DNA of 64,000 bases from Planctomycetota bacterium (GTDB lineage Bacteria > Planctomycetota > UBA1135 > JACQFD01). How positions within the stretch are numbered: the first letter of the stretch is position 1; each line of letters begins with the position of its first letter. This document shows positions 42,184-50,846 of the stretch, piece by piece. The translations under genes were made by a program, and so were the position numbers. The stretch spans positions 81,481 through 145,480 of the forward strand of contig JAEUHX010000055.1 in NCBI GenBank assembly GCA_016792805.1. The letters run 5' to 3'. Below the pieces are notes generated by a model, which saw only the letters and a program-made list of their open reading frames with translations, had not been told where the DNA came from and did no database searches.

Positions 42184-44703
42184 TTACGGGCCGCCCAAGG
42201 TGTAGATGACAATAATTCGCTCGCCGAGCGTCCCGTCGATCGAAAGATTGAGGTTCACGCTCGAGACCGCTTGGCTATTGCACGTTGTCGGGAGCTGGAA
42301 GGTGGCTGATGTGGCATCGGTCCCGATGATCAGCACATCGGCCTCTGTGCTGCACTGCACGCCGGAGCCGAAAAGGAACGCGCCGACGTCGATGCTCTGA
42401 ATGGAGAAGGTCTCCGGGAGCGTCCACTGGAAAGCGAGCGTTCCGCCGAGCTGGGCGGCAGCCAGGTCGAACGCCGTAGGAGCGAGAATGTTGACTCCCT
42501 CGGTCGTCGTAGCGCCGGAGGTGATGGTGAAGGTCTGGGGCGGGCCTGATACAGGAGTCACGGTGACCGTGAATTGTGTTCCCGCGGGCGGGTGCGTTCC
42601 GGGTGTCGCGCTCAGGAAGAAAAGCTCGCGTGTGATCTGGGTGGTCTGACCCGGTGCAAACTCGATTTCTTCGATCTCAACAGAAGGGTCCTTCAGAACC
42701 GGAGTATTATTGAAAACCCCTCCGCCCGACACGGTCACGGATGCGATGGTCCCCTGCTCTGCGCGCACATCGACATTAATATGCGGGTGGGGATTTGCGA
42801 AATGGGGAGCGAAGCCGGGCAGATCGATTCGAGTCTCAACGTCGAGGCTGATTTCCGCGGGAGCTCGATCCCCGTAGAAGAGCCATGAGGCTCCCGATTT
42901 CCGGAATCCCATCCGCTCGAGTTCAATGGTTTCCGAGGCCGACCCTGCGGAGACCAGCATCTCAATGTCCGCAAAAAGAATCCCGAGCGCAGGATCAAAG
43001 GAATGAATACGTGTCACGGAGCCGAGGTCGATCGATGCGCCTCGGAGGCTCTGAGCCGCCTCGCCGGCAAAGAGCGTGCGATTCTTCCCCTCGCCAAGGA
43101 AGTCCGCAGCAATGAGGGAGGTTACATGGCTCGCCGAGAGCTGCGCTCCCTTGCTAGCAACAACGGTCGCGAGCTTTCCAAGAAGAGCCTCGACGCCTGC
43201 AATCGCCGAGAGCAGCTGCGCATTCGACGGAATCACCACAGTCTGATCGCTCGTGGTCGATCCGCCGGCCGTCGTCGTAGCGCTCTGGAAGCGAAGTGTG
43301 GAGTTAGCGGCGTTGGGAGTAAGGATGATCTCCTGCTCGATCGTCGGCGACGTGGGTGCATCCTGGATCGAGAACGTGAACGTATCGACGCCGATAATTG
43401 TGGTCGTCCGGTCGAGAATGCGGTCGAAGCCAGTGCCGTCGGCATTGAATGCCGTCTTCAATAAATCGAACGTCGCGACATTGAGACCCTCGAGGCCGAA
43501 CCAGAGCGCGAGGTGCGCTTCGAGCGGATCGGTGATCGCAGCGAGCTGATCGGGGCTCGGCGCCGGATGACTCGTAATATTGGTGTAGGCCACATTGGGC
43601 AGAATGCCCTGCAGGGCGTACCAGATGCGCACGATGACGTCCGAGATCGGATGCACTGTTGCAGCCGATGCGTCCATGGCGAAGGAGTACAAGATTCCAC
43701 CGCCGGGAACGTCGACGCGCATCAGGAAGGGCGCAGAGAATCCTGTGACGTTGATCTGAAACGTGCCGTCCATCGCGGTGGTGGACGAGGAGGATTTGCC
43801 CTTGGAGTCCTTCGCTGTGACTCCGGCTCCGCCGATCGGCGCGCCCTTGGCAGCGATGCCCGAGAGGAGCGACGGCTGTCCGGTGGGCGAGACGGTCAGC
43901 CAAGAAGTGAGAATCGCGGAGCCGACGGCATTGCTGACGGTGATGTCATAAATCCCGGCGGCCAGGCTCGGCGCTGCAAAGGTGATCGATGTGTCCGTCC
44001 AGGCGGAGATTGCCGCCGACTTTGTGCCGACGAGCACCTTTCCCTTTTTGATGCCGAATTGTGATCCGCTGATCTGCACAGGATCGCCGGGCGCCGCGAC
44101 CGCGGGGTCGATATTCTCGGGATCGGGTTGCGGAATGGTGAGCGCGTCGTCCGCGTTGTCGGCGCCGGAGCCGTTCGAAACAGAAACGTCGAAGACCCCA
44201 GCTTTGAGAGACGGCGGCATCTTGAAGACGGCGCTCGTGTTGCTCCAAGCGGTGATGGGCGCGCTCTTGCCGCCCACGAGAATCTTCCCCTTCTTCGAGC
44301 CGAGAAATTGTGCTGTTAGAGTGATCGAGTCGCCTGGGAATCCCGTGGTGGGATTGAATGCCGTGATCGAGGGACTCTCGACCGTGAATGCGTCGTCCTT
44401 CTGGAAAGCCGGGGCGCTGCCCGCGGGGTCGACCTGGAGATCATAAATCCCCGAGACAGCCGCCGCCGAGAGAGTGGCGGTGATCTGCGTATTGCTGAAG
44501 GCGGTGACCTTCAGCACCGTCTTCTTGCCTGTCGTACTGTGGATGAGGGCCGCTGCGGGCTTAGCCGAGCCGAATCCCGTTCCTGTAATCGTGAGCGTCG
44601 TGCCGACGGCACCATTTGTCGGCGCGACTTCGGTCACGCTCTGGGCGAGTGCCGATCCCGAGAGTCCAAGGGCCAACAACCAAGGGGCGAAGGAGCGGAG
44701 CAT
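42184..44703 (-). CDS. Exported IPT/TIG-domain protein
   Basis: An 839-aa secreted protein. ATG 44703 is chosen because AGGA lies 7 nt upstream and a signal peptide follows (FAPWLLALGLSGSALAQ). Three IPT/TIG immunoglobulin-like domains are clear (~23-108, ~111-190, ~195-272), each with a T/GxxGxxLTITGxxFG-type opening and a KILVGGKSA-type strand. A carboxypeptidase-regulatory-like beta-sandwich follows (~279-335), then a large unassigned region of ~500 residues with Thr-rich beta-strands. No transmembrane anchor or LPxTG motif is seen. It is likely an outer-surface or matrix protein; ligand unknown. Confidence 0.8.
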   Translation of the reverse strand: MLRSFAPWLLALGLSGSALAQSVTEVAPTNGAVGTTLTITGTGFGSAKPAAALIHSTTGKKTVLKVTAFSNTQITATLSAAAVSGIYDLQVDPAGSAPAFQKDDAFTVESPSITAFNPTTGFPGDSITLTAQFLGSKKGKILVGGKSAPITAWSNTSAVFKMPPSLKAGVFDVSVSNGSGADNADDALTIPQPDPENIDPAVAAPGDPVQISGSQFGIKKGKVLVGTKSAAISAWTDTSITFAAPSLAAGIYDITVSNAVGSAILTSWLTVSPTGQPSLLSGIAAKGAPIGGAGVTAKDSKGKSSSSTTAMDGTFQINVTGFSAPFLMRVDVPGGGILYSFAMDASAATVHPISDVIVRIWYALQGILPNVAYTNITSHPAPSPDQLAAITDPLEAHLALWFGLEGLNVATFDLLKTAFNADGTGFDRILDRTTTIIGVDTFTFSIQDAPTSPTIEQEIILTPNAANSTLRFQSATTTAGGSTTSDQTVVIPSNAQLLSAIAGVEALLGKLATVVASKGAQLSASHVTSLIAADFLGEGKNRTLFAGEAAQSLRGASIDLGSVTRIHSFDPALGILFADIEMLVSAGSASETIELERMGFRKSGASWLFYGDRAPAEISLDVETRIDLPGFAPHFANPHPHINVDVRAEQGTIASVTVSGGGVFNNTPVLKDPSVEIEEIEFAPGQTTQITRELFFLSATPGTHPPAGTQFTVTVTPVSGPPQTFTITSGATTTEGVNILAPTAFDLAAAQLGGTLAFQWTLPETFSIQSIDVGAFLFGSGVQCSTEADVLIIGTDATSATFQLPTTCNSQAVSSVNLNLSIDGTLGERIIVIYTLGGP

Positions 44704-45026
44704 GGCAAGTCCTGCGCGGGGAAGCGGCTCCGCGCGAGCAACGCGCGAAACCATGCCGGTTTGTCTCGGACATCCTCCCGCTCCCCCTTGAGGTTTGTCT
44801 AGCAGGTCGTTGGAAACCCATTGCGGCGCTACTCGTCCCCTTTAGGGACTCCCGTCGTCGAGCCGCGATCGACGAAGCTCCTTGGCTGCACCTCACGCGT
44901 CTCTCCTCGACCTCGCGAAAAGTAAACTTCGAACTGCTCGAAAGCGGCTTTTCAACAGCCTGCAAGTTCTCGCCGAGGCGCTCGGGTGGGCTCGGGCGCC
45001 TCGACGATCGGCAGCTACCAACTCGC
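44704..45026. other. Intergenic stretch with repeat fragment
   Basis: 323 bp between two minus-strand genes. It holds a fragment of the dispersed element (about 44875-44925) and, next to the IPT gene, its AGGA ribosome binding site (about 44711-44714 on the minus strand). Short plus-strand open frames here have no start signal or domain, and no gene is called. Confidence 0.5.
44875..44925 (+). repeat. Fragment of the dispersed intergenic element
   Basis: GAAGCTCCTTGGCTGCACCT followed by TCTCCTCGACCTCGCGAAAA matches GCTCCTTGG...TTCTCCTCGATCTCGCAAAG in the long copy at 37673-37850. It is the weakest of the assigned copies. Confidence 0.4.
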
Positions 45027-45833
45027 TTACTGCTGCGACGCATTCCACGAGGCGAGGAAACCGTGGCGGTCGGCCTTCGAGAGCACGCCGTCTCCGTTGA
45101 AATCCGCATTCAACGATCCCGCGTTGTAAGCGGCCAAGAATGCGCTTCGATCAGCGAGGTCGACGCCGCCGGACGCGTTGTAATCGGCCTCATGAAAGAG
45201 GCGAATCTTGACATCCACAACGCACGTCGAGTCGTCGCTCGTGCCGTACGTCCCGAACGCGCCGCAGTTGCCTTCCGCGTAGAACTCGTAATTCCCAACC
45301 TGGAGCCATGTGGTCTTCGCGGCTCCGCCGTCATCGTTGCCGAAAACATCAAGCGAGAGAATATTGGGGCCGGCGCCCACTTTCTTCACATATGCGAACG
45401 CCCAAGAGTAGTCGTCGTAGCAGAGTGCCTCGAAATCGATCACTGCGCGTCGGCGCGTATGGATTGTAAACTTCGTGTCGAGCACGCCGACCGAGGAGCA
45501 GTCGGCCTGAAAGACGCCGACATTGAGGCACGAGGCGTAGAGATCGAACAGTGCGCCGATGTAGGATTCCGAGAGAGTGGAGTCGACCGAACCTGTGCCG
45601 GTGCCGACGTGGCCGCCATACCACTCATTCAAATCGACGAACACGGTGTCAAAGAACGATCCCGAGAGCGCCGTTGAAATGGCCGAATCGATCTCGCCAT
45701 TGTTGAAGTCCCAGTCGTATCCGAATGCCTGGGTCTCAACACGATGTGTCGAAGAAGTGACGGTGACAGTCTGCGCGCGCGCTTCGAGCGCGCAGGTTGC
45801 GAGGATGATTCCTGTAAGGGATGCTCGAATCAT
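45027..45833 (-). CDS. Exported protein with dockerin-like tail
   Basis: A 268-aa secreted protein. ATG 45833 has AAGGA about 6 nt upstream and starts a signal peptide (ASLTGIILATCALEARAQ). The central ~170 residues are beta-rich with several Cys and no recognised family. The C-terminal ~50 residues contain two EF-hand-like dockerin segments (DYNASGGVDLADRSAFLAAY and DFNGDGVLSKADRHGFLASW), each with the Asp/Asn calcium loop and following helix. No cohesin gene is seen here. Such tails are frequent in planctomycete secretomes. It is divergent from the CNT transporter gene, with 177 bp between the starts. Confidence 0.75.
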   Translation of the reverse strand: MIRASLTGIILATCALEARAQTVTVTSSTHRVETQAFGYDWDFNNGEIDSAISTALSGSFFDTVFVDLNEWYGGHVGTGTGSVDSTLSESYIGALFDLYASCLNVGVFQADCSSVGVLDTKFTIHTRRRAVIDFEALCYDDYSWAFAYVKKVGAGPNILSLDVFGNDDGGAAKTTWLQVGNYEFYAEGNCGAFGTYGTSDDSTCVVDVKIRLFHEADYNASGGVDLADRSAFLAAYNAGSLNADFNGDGVLSKADRHGFLASWNASQQ

Positions 45834-46010
45834 GGGAGTCCTTGGGTTGTAAGAAGGGGACGCATCGGCGCTCAACCACGCGCGACGCGTTCAGGACAAG
45901 ATCTGCCTGGGTTTCGAAGCCTTCGCGAAGCGGCAGTCAGATCCGAGCTGAGCGCGTCCCACAAGAATCCAGCCGGATCTTCGCCTCCTCTGAGTACGGT
46001 AGGACGCCCC

Positions 46011-47255
46011 ATGGACCGACTTGTCAGCGGCTTCGGCATCTTCGTGATGATGGGCCTCGCCTTCGCAGCGTGCCCGCGCGAACGGCGGCGCCTCGTGCGC
46101 TGGCGCACGGTCGGTTTCGGCGTCGGCCTCGTGCTGCTTTTCGCTCTCATCGTGCTGAAGACTCCGGCTCGCGAGGCCTTCCTCTGGGCCGACGCCGCCG
46201 TGAATCGGTGCCTCGAGTTCACGAAAGCAGGGTCCGATTTCGTCTTCGGCTCTCTCGCGTCGCCGACCGCGCCGGCAGGCTTCGTCTTCGCGTTCCAAAT
46301 ATTACCGACGATTGTTTTCTTCGCGGCGCTGATGTCCGTTCTGTATCACGTCCGCATCATGCCGTTTCTGGTGCGGCAGATGGGGCGCGGACTCTCGCGC
46401 GTGCTCGGTACAAGCGGCGCCGAGAGCTTCTCCACGGTGGCCGACATTTTTGTGGGGCAGACAGAGGCGCCCCTCGTCATTCGGCCTTACATCTCTGCTC
46501 TCACCCTCTCCGAGCTCAACGCGTGCATGACGGCAGGCTTCGCGACCACGGCCGGCGGCGTTCTGGCTGCTTATGTGGGAATGCTGAAGCCGTTCGTGCC
46601 GGAGATCGGCGGGCACTTGATCGCCTGCAGCGTTATGTGTGCCCCGGCCTCGATCGTGATCGCCAAGCTCATGCTTCCCGAAGACAGCATGCCGGCGACG
46701 AGCGGGAGCACACAAATCGCGATTCCGCGCACCACTTCGAATCTTCTGGACGCCATCACGACCGGGACCATCGACGGTCTGAGGCTTGCGGTCAATGTCG
46801 GAGCCATGCTGCTCGCGATTATTGCACTAACAGCCATGGCCAATTTTGGCTTGGCCGAGCTCGGGCGCACCGTCAGCCTCGACCTCTCGATTGAGCGGAT
46901 CCTCGGCTGGGTCTTCGCCCCGATCGCCTGGTGCATGGGCGTGCCGTCCGAAGATGTGTTGAAAGTGGGAAGCCTTCTTGGACAAAAGACCGTGCTCACG
47001 GAATTTATTGCGTATACCAATATGAGCAAGGAACTCGCGAAAGACCCGATGTGGCTCACGGAACGCGGGCGGCTCATCGCAGGCTATGCGCTCTGTGGTT
47101 TCGCCAATTTTGGGAGTATTGGCATCCAGATTGGCGGCTACAGCGGCCTTGCGCCGGAGAGGCGAGCCGACTTTTCGCGCCTTGCCCTGCGCGCCATGGT
47201 GGGCGGCGCGCTCACGACCTGTCTCGTGGCGTGTGTCGCCGGGCTGCTGCTGTAG
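46011..47255 (+). CDS. Concentrative nucleoside transporter (CNT/NupC family)
   Basis: A 414-aa inner-membrane nucleoside:cation symporter. The ATG at 46011 has AGGA 6 nt upstream (46001-46004). Family features are TEAPLVIRPYI and LNACMTAGFATTAGGVLAAY (nucleoside-binding hairpin), GQKTVLTEFIAY (the conserved GxKxxxxEF pattern) and CGFANFGSIGIQIGG near the C-terminus. About ten membrane segments are visible. It supplies nucleosides for PunA and DeoA encoded nearby, and converges on deoA with 86 bp between. Confidence 0.9.
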   Translation: MDRLVSGFGIFVMMGLAFAACPRERRRLVRWRTVGFGVGLVLLFALIVLKTPAREAFLWADAAVNRCLEFTKAGSDFVFGSLASPTAPAGFVFAFQILPTIVFFAALMSVLYHVRIMPFLVRQMGRGLSRVLGTSGAESFSTVADIFVGQTEAPLVIRPYISALTLSELNACMTAGFATTAGGVLAAYVGMLKPFVPEIGGHLIACSVMCAPASIVIAKLMLPEDSMPATSGSTQIAIPRTTSNLLDAITTGTIDGLRLAVNVGAMLLAIIALTAMANFGLAELGRTVSLDLSIERILGWVFAPIAWCMGVPSEDVLKVGSLLGQKTVLTEFIAYTNMSKELAKDPMWLTERGRLIAGYALCGFANFGSIGIQIGGYSGLAPERRADFSRLALRAMVGGALTTCLVACVAGLLL

Positions 47256-47341
47256 CGAAGTCTGTCCGAGCAGCGCGCGCGTTCCAACGTTCAGAGAACT
47301 GACGCCTCGAACCTTGCCACGGCTCGAAGCGGCGTCGCCCC

Positions 47342-48655
47342 TCAGGCGATCCGCTCCAGCAGCAGCGGCGGCAGCGCGGGCGCGCTGTCACCGATCTGCA
47401 GCGACGTCTCGAGATGGCGTTTTGCCACCTCGAGACGCCCAGTCTCCCGATAGGTGACCTCAAAAATCGGCTCGCCGCGGCGCACTGCATCGCCCGGTTT
47501 GCGGCGCACCATTACGCCGACGCCCGGATCGATGTCGTCTTCGGCCCGGGCGCGCCCGCCTCCGAGCGCGACGACGGCGAGCCCGACTTTCTCCGCGTGC
47601 ATCCCCTGGAGAAATCCGTCGCGCTCGGCCGCGACTACGGCCGTCCGCGGCGCCACCGGAAGCAGCGCGCGATTGCCAACGACGCGCGGGTCGCCACCCT
47701 GGCGCTCGATGAGCTTACAGAAACGCTCCAGCGCCTCGCCCGATTGAATCGCTCGGGCCGCCCGCGCGCGCGCGCCCGCAAGGTCGCGCTCCGCGCCCCC
47801 CAGAAGCAACATCTCCGCCGCCAGCGCGAGCGTCAGCTCGACCACATCCTGCGGCCCGCGACCCTCGAGCACGTCGATCGACTCCGCCACTTCATTGGCA
47901 TTCCCGCAAGCCGCGCCGAGCGGCCAGTCCATGCGCGTCAGCAGCGCCACCGTCGGCGTCCCCATTCGCCCTGCCGTCGCCACCAGCCGCTTCGCGAGGA
48001 CGCGGGCGTCTTCGAGCGACTTCATAAATGCGCCCGCCCCCACCTTCACGTCCATCACGAGCCCGTCGAGCTTCTCCGCCGTCTTCTTCGCAAGAATCGA
48101 AGAAGTAATGAGTGGGATCGATTCCACAGTTCCCGTCACATCCCGCAGCGCGTAGAGCAACTTATCGGCCGGCGCGAGATCGGCCGTCTGGCCCCCCATC
48201 GCCATCCCGAGGTCGCGCACGCCGGCAATCATCTCGTCGAGTGAGAGCTGCGTGCGAAAGCCGGGGATCGACTCGAGCTTGTCGAGCGTGCCGCCCGTGT
48301 GCCCGAGCCCGCGGCCCGAGAGCATCGGCACGCCGACGCCGCATGCCGCCACAATCGGCGCGAGCGGCAGAGAGATCTTGTCGCCGACGCCGCCGGTCGA
48401 ATGCTTGTCGACGCGCTTCCCGGGCACGCCCGTCCAATCGAGCGTCTTTCCCGAGTCGCGCATCGCGGCGGTCCACGCGGCCAGCTCCTCGTCGTCGAGC
48501 CCGCGGAAGAAGATCGCCATACAGAGCGCGGCGGCCTGGTACGGCGTCACATAGCCGCGCGCCACGCCGATCACGAGGTGCTCGGCCTCAGCCGCCGTGT
48601 AGCGGCCACCATCGCGCTTCTTCTTGATGAGCTCGGGAATCGACGGGAAGGACAT
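47342..48655 (-). CDS. deoA: Thymidine phosphorylase
   Basis: A 437-aa pyrimidine-nucleoside phosphorylase, converting thymidine (or uridine) and phosphate to base and (deoxy)ribose-1-phosphate. It has the family signature SGRGLGHTGGTLDKLESIPG, the phosphate site DKHSTGGVGDKISL, and the N-terminal helical domain PSIPELIKKKRDGGRYTAAE. ATG 48655 gives the normal length; an in-frame extension upstream has no support. Substrate preference between thymidine and general pyrimidine nucleosides cannot be read safely. It is divergent from the sigma factor gene (167 bp apart). Confidence 0.94.
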   Translation of the reverse strand: MSFPSIPELIKKKRDGGRYTAAEAEHLVIGVARGYVTPYQAAALCMAIFFRGLDDEELAAWTAAMRDSGKTLDWTGVPGKRVDKHSTGGVGDKISLPLAPIVAACGVGVPMLSGRGLGHTGGTLDKLESIPGFRTQLSLDEMIAGVRDLGMAMGGQTADLAPADKLLYALRDVTGTVESIPLITSSILAKKTAEKLDGLVMDVKVGAGAFMKSLEDARVLAKRLVATAGRMGTPTVALLTRMDWPLGAACGNANEVAESIDVLEGRGPQDVVELTLALAAEMLLLGGAERDLAGARARAARAIQSGEALERFCKLIERQGGDPRVVGNRALLPVAPRTAVVAAERDGFLQGMHAEKVGLAVVALGGGRARAEDDIDPGVGVMVRRKPGDAVRRGEPIFEVTYRETGRLEVAKRHLETSLQIGDSAPALPPLLLERIA

Positions 48656-48822
48656 GGGGTGCGGTTCGGGTTGCTCGAGCGTATCCGGACGGTGTTCCAC
48701 GGGAAGCGCGGCGTCTCGCCGCGACACGAGTTCGCAAACCCGGGCGAGTTGCGAGCCCGTCGCTCCTGTTCGTGCGTCGGGTTACGATCGAGGGGCACCT
48801 GTTCGAGTCAAAGAATCCCAAG

Positions 48823-49608
48823 ATGACGACACAAGCCACTGGAGCCGCACCCGCACCTGAGGAGCCTTCGCCGAGAGACAAGGCGCAAGGCAGCAGGGTG
48901 CAGAACGAGAAGGCAAAAGACCCCAAGAAGGCCGACGACAAGGACCCCAAGGCGAGCGAGGGCGATCTGCTCGACGATTCGCGGCAGCTCTCGGCCGATG
49001 AGACGAGCGCGCTCATGGAGACGCTCTTTCTTTTGAATAACGCTCGCAAAGGGAACACCGATGCCGTGGCTGAGCTTTTCCGGCGTTACGAAGACAAATT
49101 ATTCCGATTTGTGAGAGCGCGCATGTCGGCTTCCGTGCGCCGGCTGCACGAGCCGCAGGACATCGTCAGCGAGGTCCGGTTGCGCGCATTCCGAGCCCTC
49201 GATTCGTTCGAGTACAAAGGCATCGGTTCGTTCTGGGCGTGGCTGCGGCGCATCGCGCTCAACACGATTATTGAAGCGCACCGAAAGGGCGACGGCCGCG
49301 CGGCGGTGCGGTCACTCCCCGAGGAGTCGCACTCGGCACCGGCCGACCGGGGAATCAGCCCCGGCAAAATTGTGGAAATCCGGGAGGAGTTCGCGCGCTT
49401 CGAGCAGGCTCTCCCCGTGCTTCCCACCAATACTCGAAACGCCCTTCTGATGCGTCTCGAGCTGGGGCTGCCCTACGAGCAGATTGCTGAGGAGTGCACC
49501 TTTCCGAGCTCCGACGCCGCGCGCATGGCCGTGAATCGCGCCATGGCGCAGGTGGCGAAGGAGATGAACCGTCTCAAACGCGAAGGCGGCGGCGAAGCGC
49601 AGGCGTAG
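48823..49608 (+). CDS. ECF-like sigma factor with charged N-terminal extension
   Basis: A 261-aa sigma-70 family protein. After a ~50-residue Lys/Asp/Pro-rich extension comes region 2 (AVAELFRRYEDKLFRFVRAR, EPQDIVSEVRLRAFRALDSF, FWAWLRRIALNTIIEAHRKG), and then region 4 (LPTNTRNALLMRLELGLPYE, QIAEECTFPSSDAARMAVNR). ATG 48823 is used; GTG 48772 would add 17 residues. No anti-sigma gene adjoins it, so regulation may be by the extension or by a distant partner. It converges on deoB, with a perfect palindrome spanning the junction. Confidence 0.85.
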   Translation: MTTQATGAAPAPEEPSPRDKAQGSRVQNEKAKDPKKADDKDPKASEGDLLDDSRQLSADETSALMETLFLLNNARKGNTDAVAELFRRYEDKLFRFVRARMSASVRRLHEPQDIVSEVRLRAFRALDSFEYKGIGSFWAWLRRIALNTIIEAHRKGDGRAAVRSLPEESHSAPADRGISPGKIVEIREEFARFEQALPVLPTNTRNALLMRLELGLPYEQIAEECTFPSSDAARMAVNRAMAQVAKEMNRLKREGGGEAQA

Positions 49609-49624
49609 GGCGCCGAGCGGCAGC

Positions 49625-49648
49625 GAGGCATTATTTCAATAATGCCTC
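49625..49648. terminator. Perfect AT-rich palindrome at the sigma/deoB junction
   Basis: GAGGCATTATT (49625-49635) and AATAATGCCTC (49638-49648) form an uninterrupted 11-bp stem with a 2-nt centre. It lies between convergent genes and contains the deoB stop codon (complement of 49631-49633). It probably acts as a shared bidirectional terminator, although there is no U-tract; a protein-binding site is the alternative. Confidence 0.6.
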
Positions 49649-50809
49649 ACCCGGCGTATTCGTGATACCGAACATGCTGGCAACGGTGGCGCCGAGGTCA
49701 CAGAAGCTGGAGCGCAGGCCGAGGTTGCGACCGCGCTCGCCCGGCTCGTGCATGAGCACGGGAACGAACTCGCGAGTGTGATCCGTTGTCTTTGTGAATG
49801 TCGGATCGTTGCCGTGGTCGGCCGTCAGGAAAAGCCGATCGCCGGGGCGAAGCTGCTCCAGCACGCTCTGAAGATCGTCATCAAACTCGCGAAGCGCCCG
49901 CGCCATGCCGATCGGATCGCGGCGATGGCCATAGTGGCTGTCGAACTCCACGAGATTTGTAAACAGCACGCCCCGCTCCAGCGTCTTGAGCCTTTCCGCC
50001 GTGCGCACCATGCCGTCGTGATTCCCTTCGGTGTGGATCGACTCCGTGAGGCCGCGCCCCGCAAAGATGTCCTCAATTTTCCCGACGCCCACGACGGGGA
50101 CGCCCGCAGCCTTCAGCTCATCGAGCACCGTCGGCGCTATCGGCGGCATCGAGAAGTCGCGGCGATTATAAGTGCGTGTGTACTTCCCGCCGTGTCCCAC
50201 GAAGGGCCGCGCGATCACGCGTCCGACATTGTAAGGATCCAGAATCCTGCGGGCGATCTCGCACCATCGGTACAGCCGCTCCAGCCCGACGATCTCCTCG
50301 TGGGCGGCGATCTGAAACACCGAGTCCGCCGAAGTATACACAATCGGAAGCCCCGTTCGCTCGTGCTCCGGCCCGAGCTCCTTCAGAATCTCCGTGCCGC
50401 TCGCCGCCTTGTTCCCGAGCACACCCGACACACCGGCCTCGCGGCAGAAAGGCTCAAGAATCTCCCTCGGGAACCCGTGGGAGAAATGTGCAAACGGCGT
50501 CGCCACCGGGCAACCCATCATTTCCCAGTGGCCGCTTTGTGTATCTTTGTCCGCCGAACGCTCACTCATGCGTCCGAAGCTCGCGAGCGGCGCCGACACG
50601 GGCGCCAATCCCGGCGCCGGCTGAATATTTCCAAGCCCGAGGGCGCGCAGATTCGGGAGGTCGAGCTTCCCGGCGGCCTGCGCCGTGTGGAGCAGCGTGT
50701 TGGTGCCGTCGTCGCCAAATCGGTTCGCGTCGGGCATCGCGCCCACGCCGACGCCGTCGAGCACGAGAATCACGGCCCGCGGGCCGCGCAGTTCGGGGGT
50801 ATGCGCCAT
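49631..50809 (-). CDS. deoB: Phosphopentomutase
   Basis: A 392-aa alkaline-phosphatase-superfamily mutase that interconverts (deoxy)ribose-1-phosphate and -5-phosphate. The active-site start VILVLDGVGVGAMPDANRFG holds the metal-binding Asp and the region of the phosphorylated Thr (DDGTNTLLH). QSGHWEMMG, YTSADSVFQIAAHEE, NLVEFDSHYGHRRD and FLTADHGNDPT are the further family motifs. ATG 50809 gives the standard length; upstream in-frame codons run into the neighbouring lipase gene. It completes the PunA/DeoA pathway. Confidence 0.95.
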   Translation of the reverse strand: MAHTPELRGPRAVILVLDGVGVGAMPDANRFGDDGTNTLLHTAQAAGKLDLPNLRALGLGNIQPAPGLAPVSAPLASFGRMSERSADKDTQSGHWEMMGCPVATPFAHFSHGFPREILEPFCREAGVSGVLGNKAASGTEILKELGPEHERTGLPIVYTSADSVFQIAAHEEIVGLERLYRWCEIARRILDPYNVGRVIARPFVGHGGKYTRTYNRRDFSMPPIAPTVLDELKAAGVPVVGVGKIEDIFAGRGLTESIHTEGNHDGMVRTAERLKTLERGVLFTNLVEFDSHYGHRRDPIGMARALREFDDDLQSVLEQLRPGDRLFLTADHGNDPTFTKTTDHTREFVPVLMHEPGERGRNLGLRSSFCDLGATVASMFGITNTPGEALLK

Positions 50810-50846
50810 GGCGCGAAGAGGATAAACCGCCCCACATCGCCGCCCC

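Noticed and set aside
45744..46010. 89-codon extension upstream of the nucleoside transporter
   Set aside because: It overlaps the start of the divergent dockerin-like gene; the ATG at 46011 has a good AGGA site and begins the first membrane segment.
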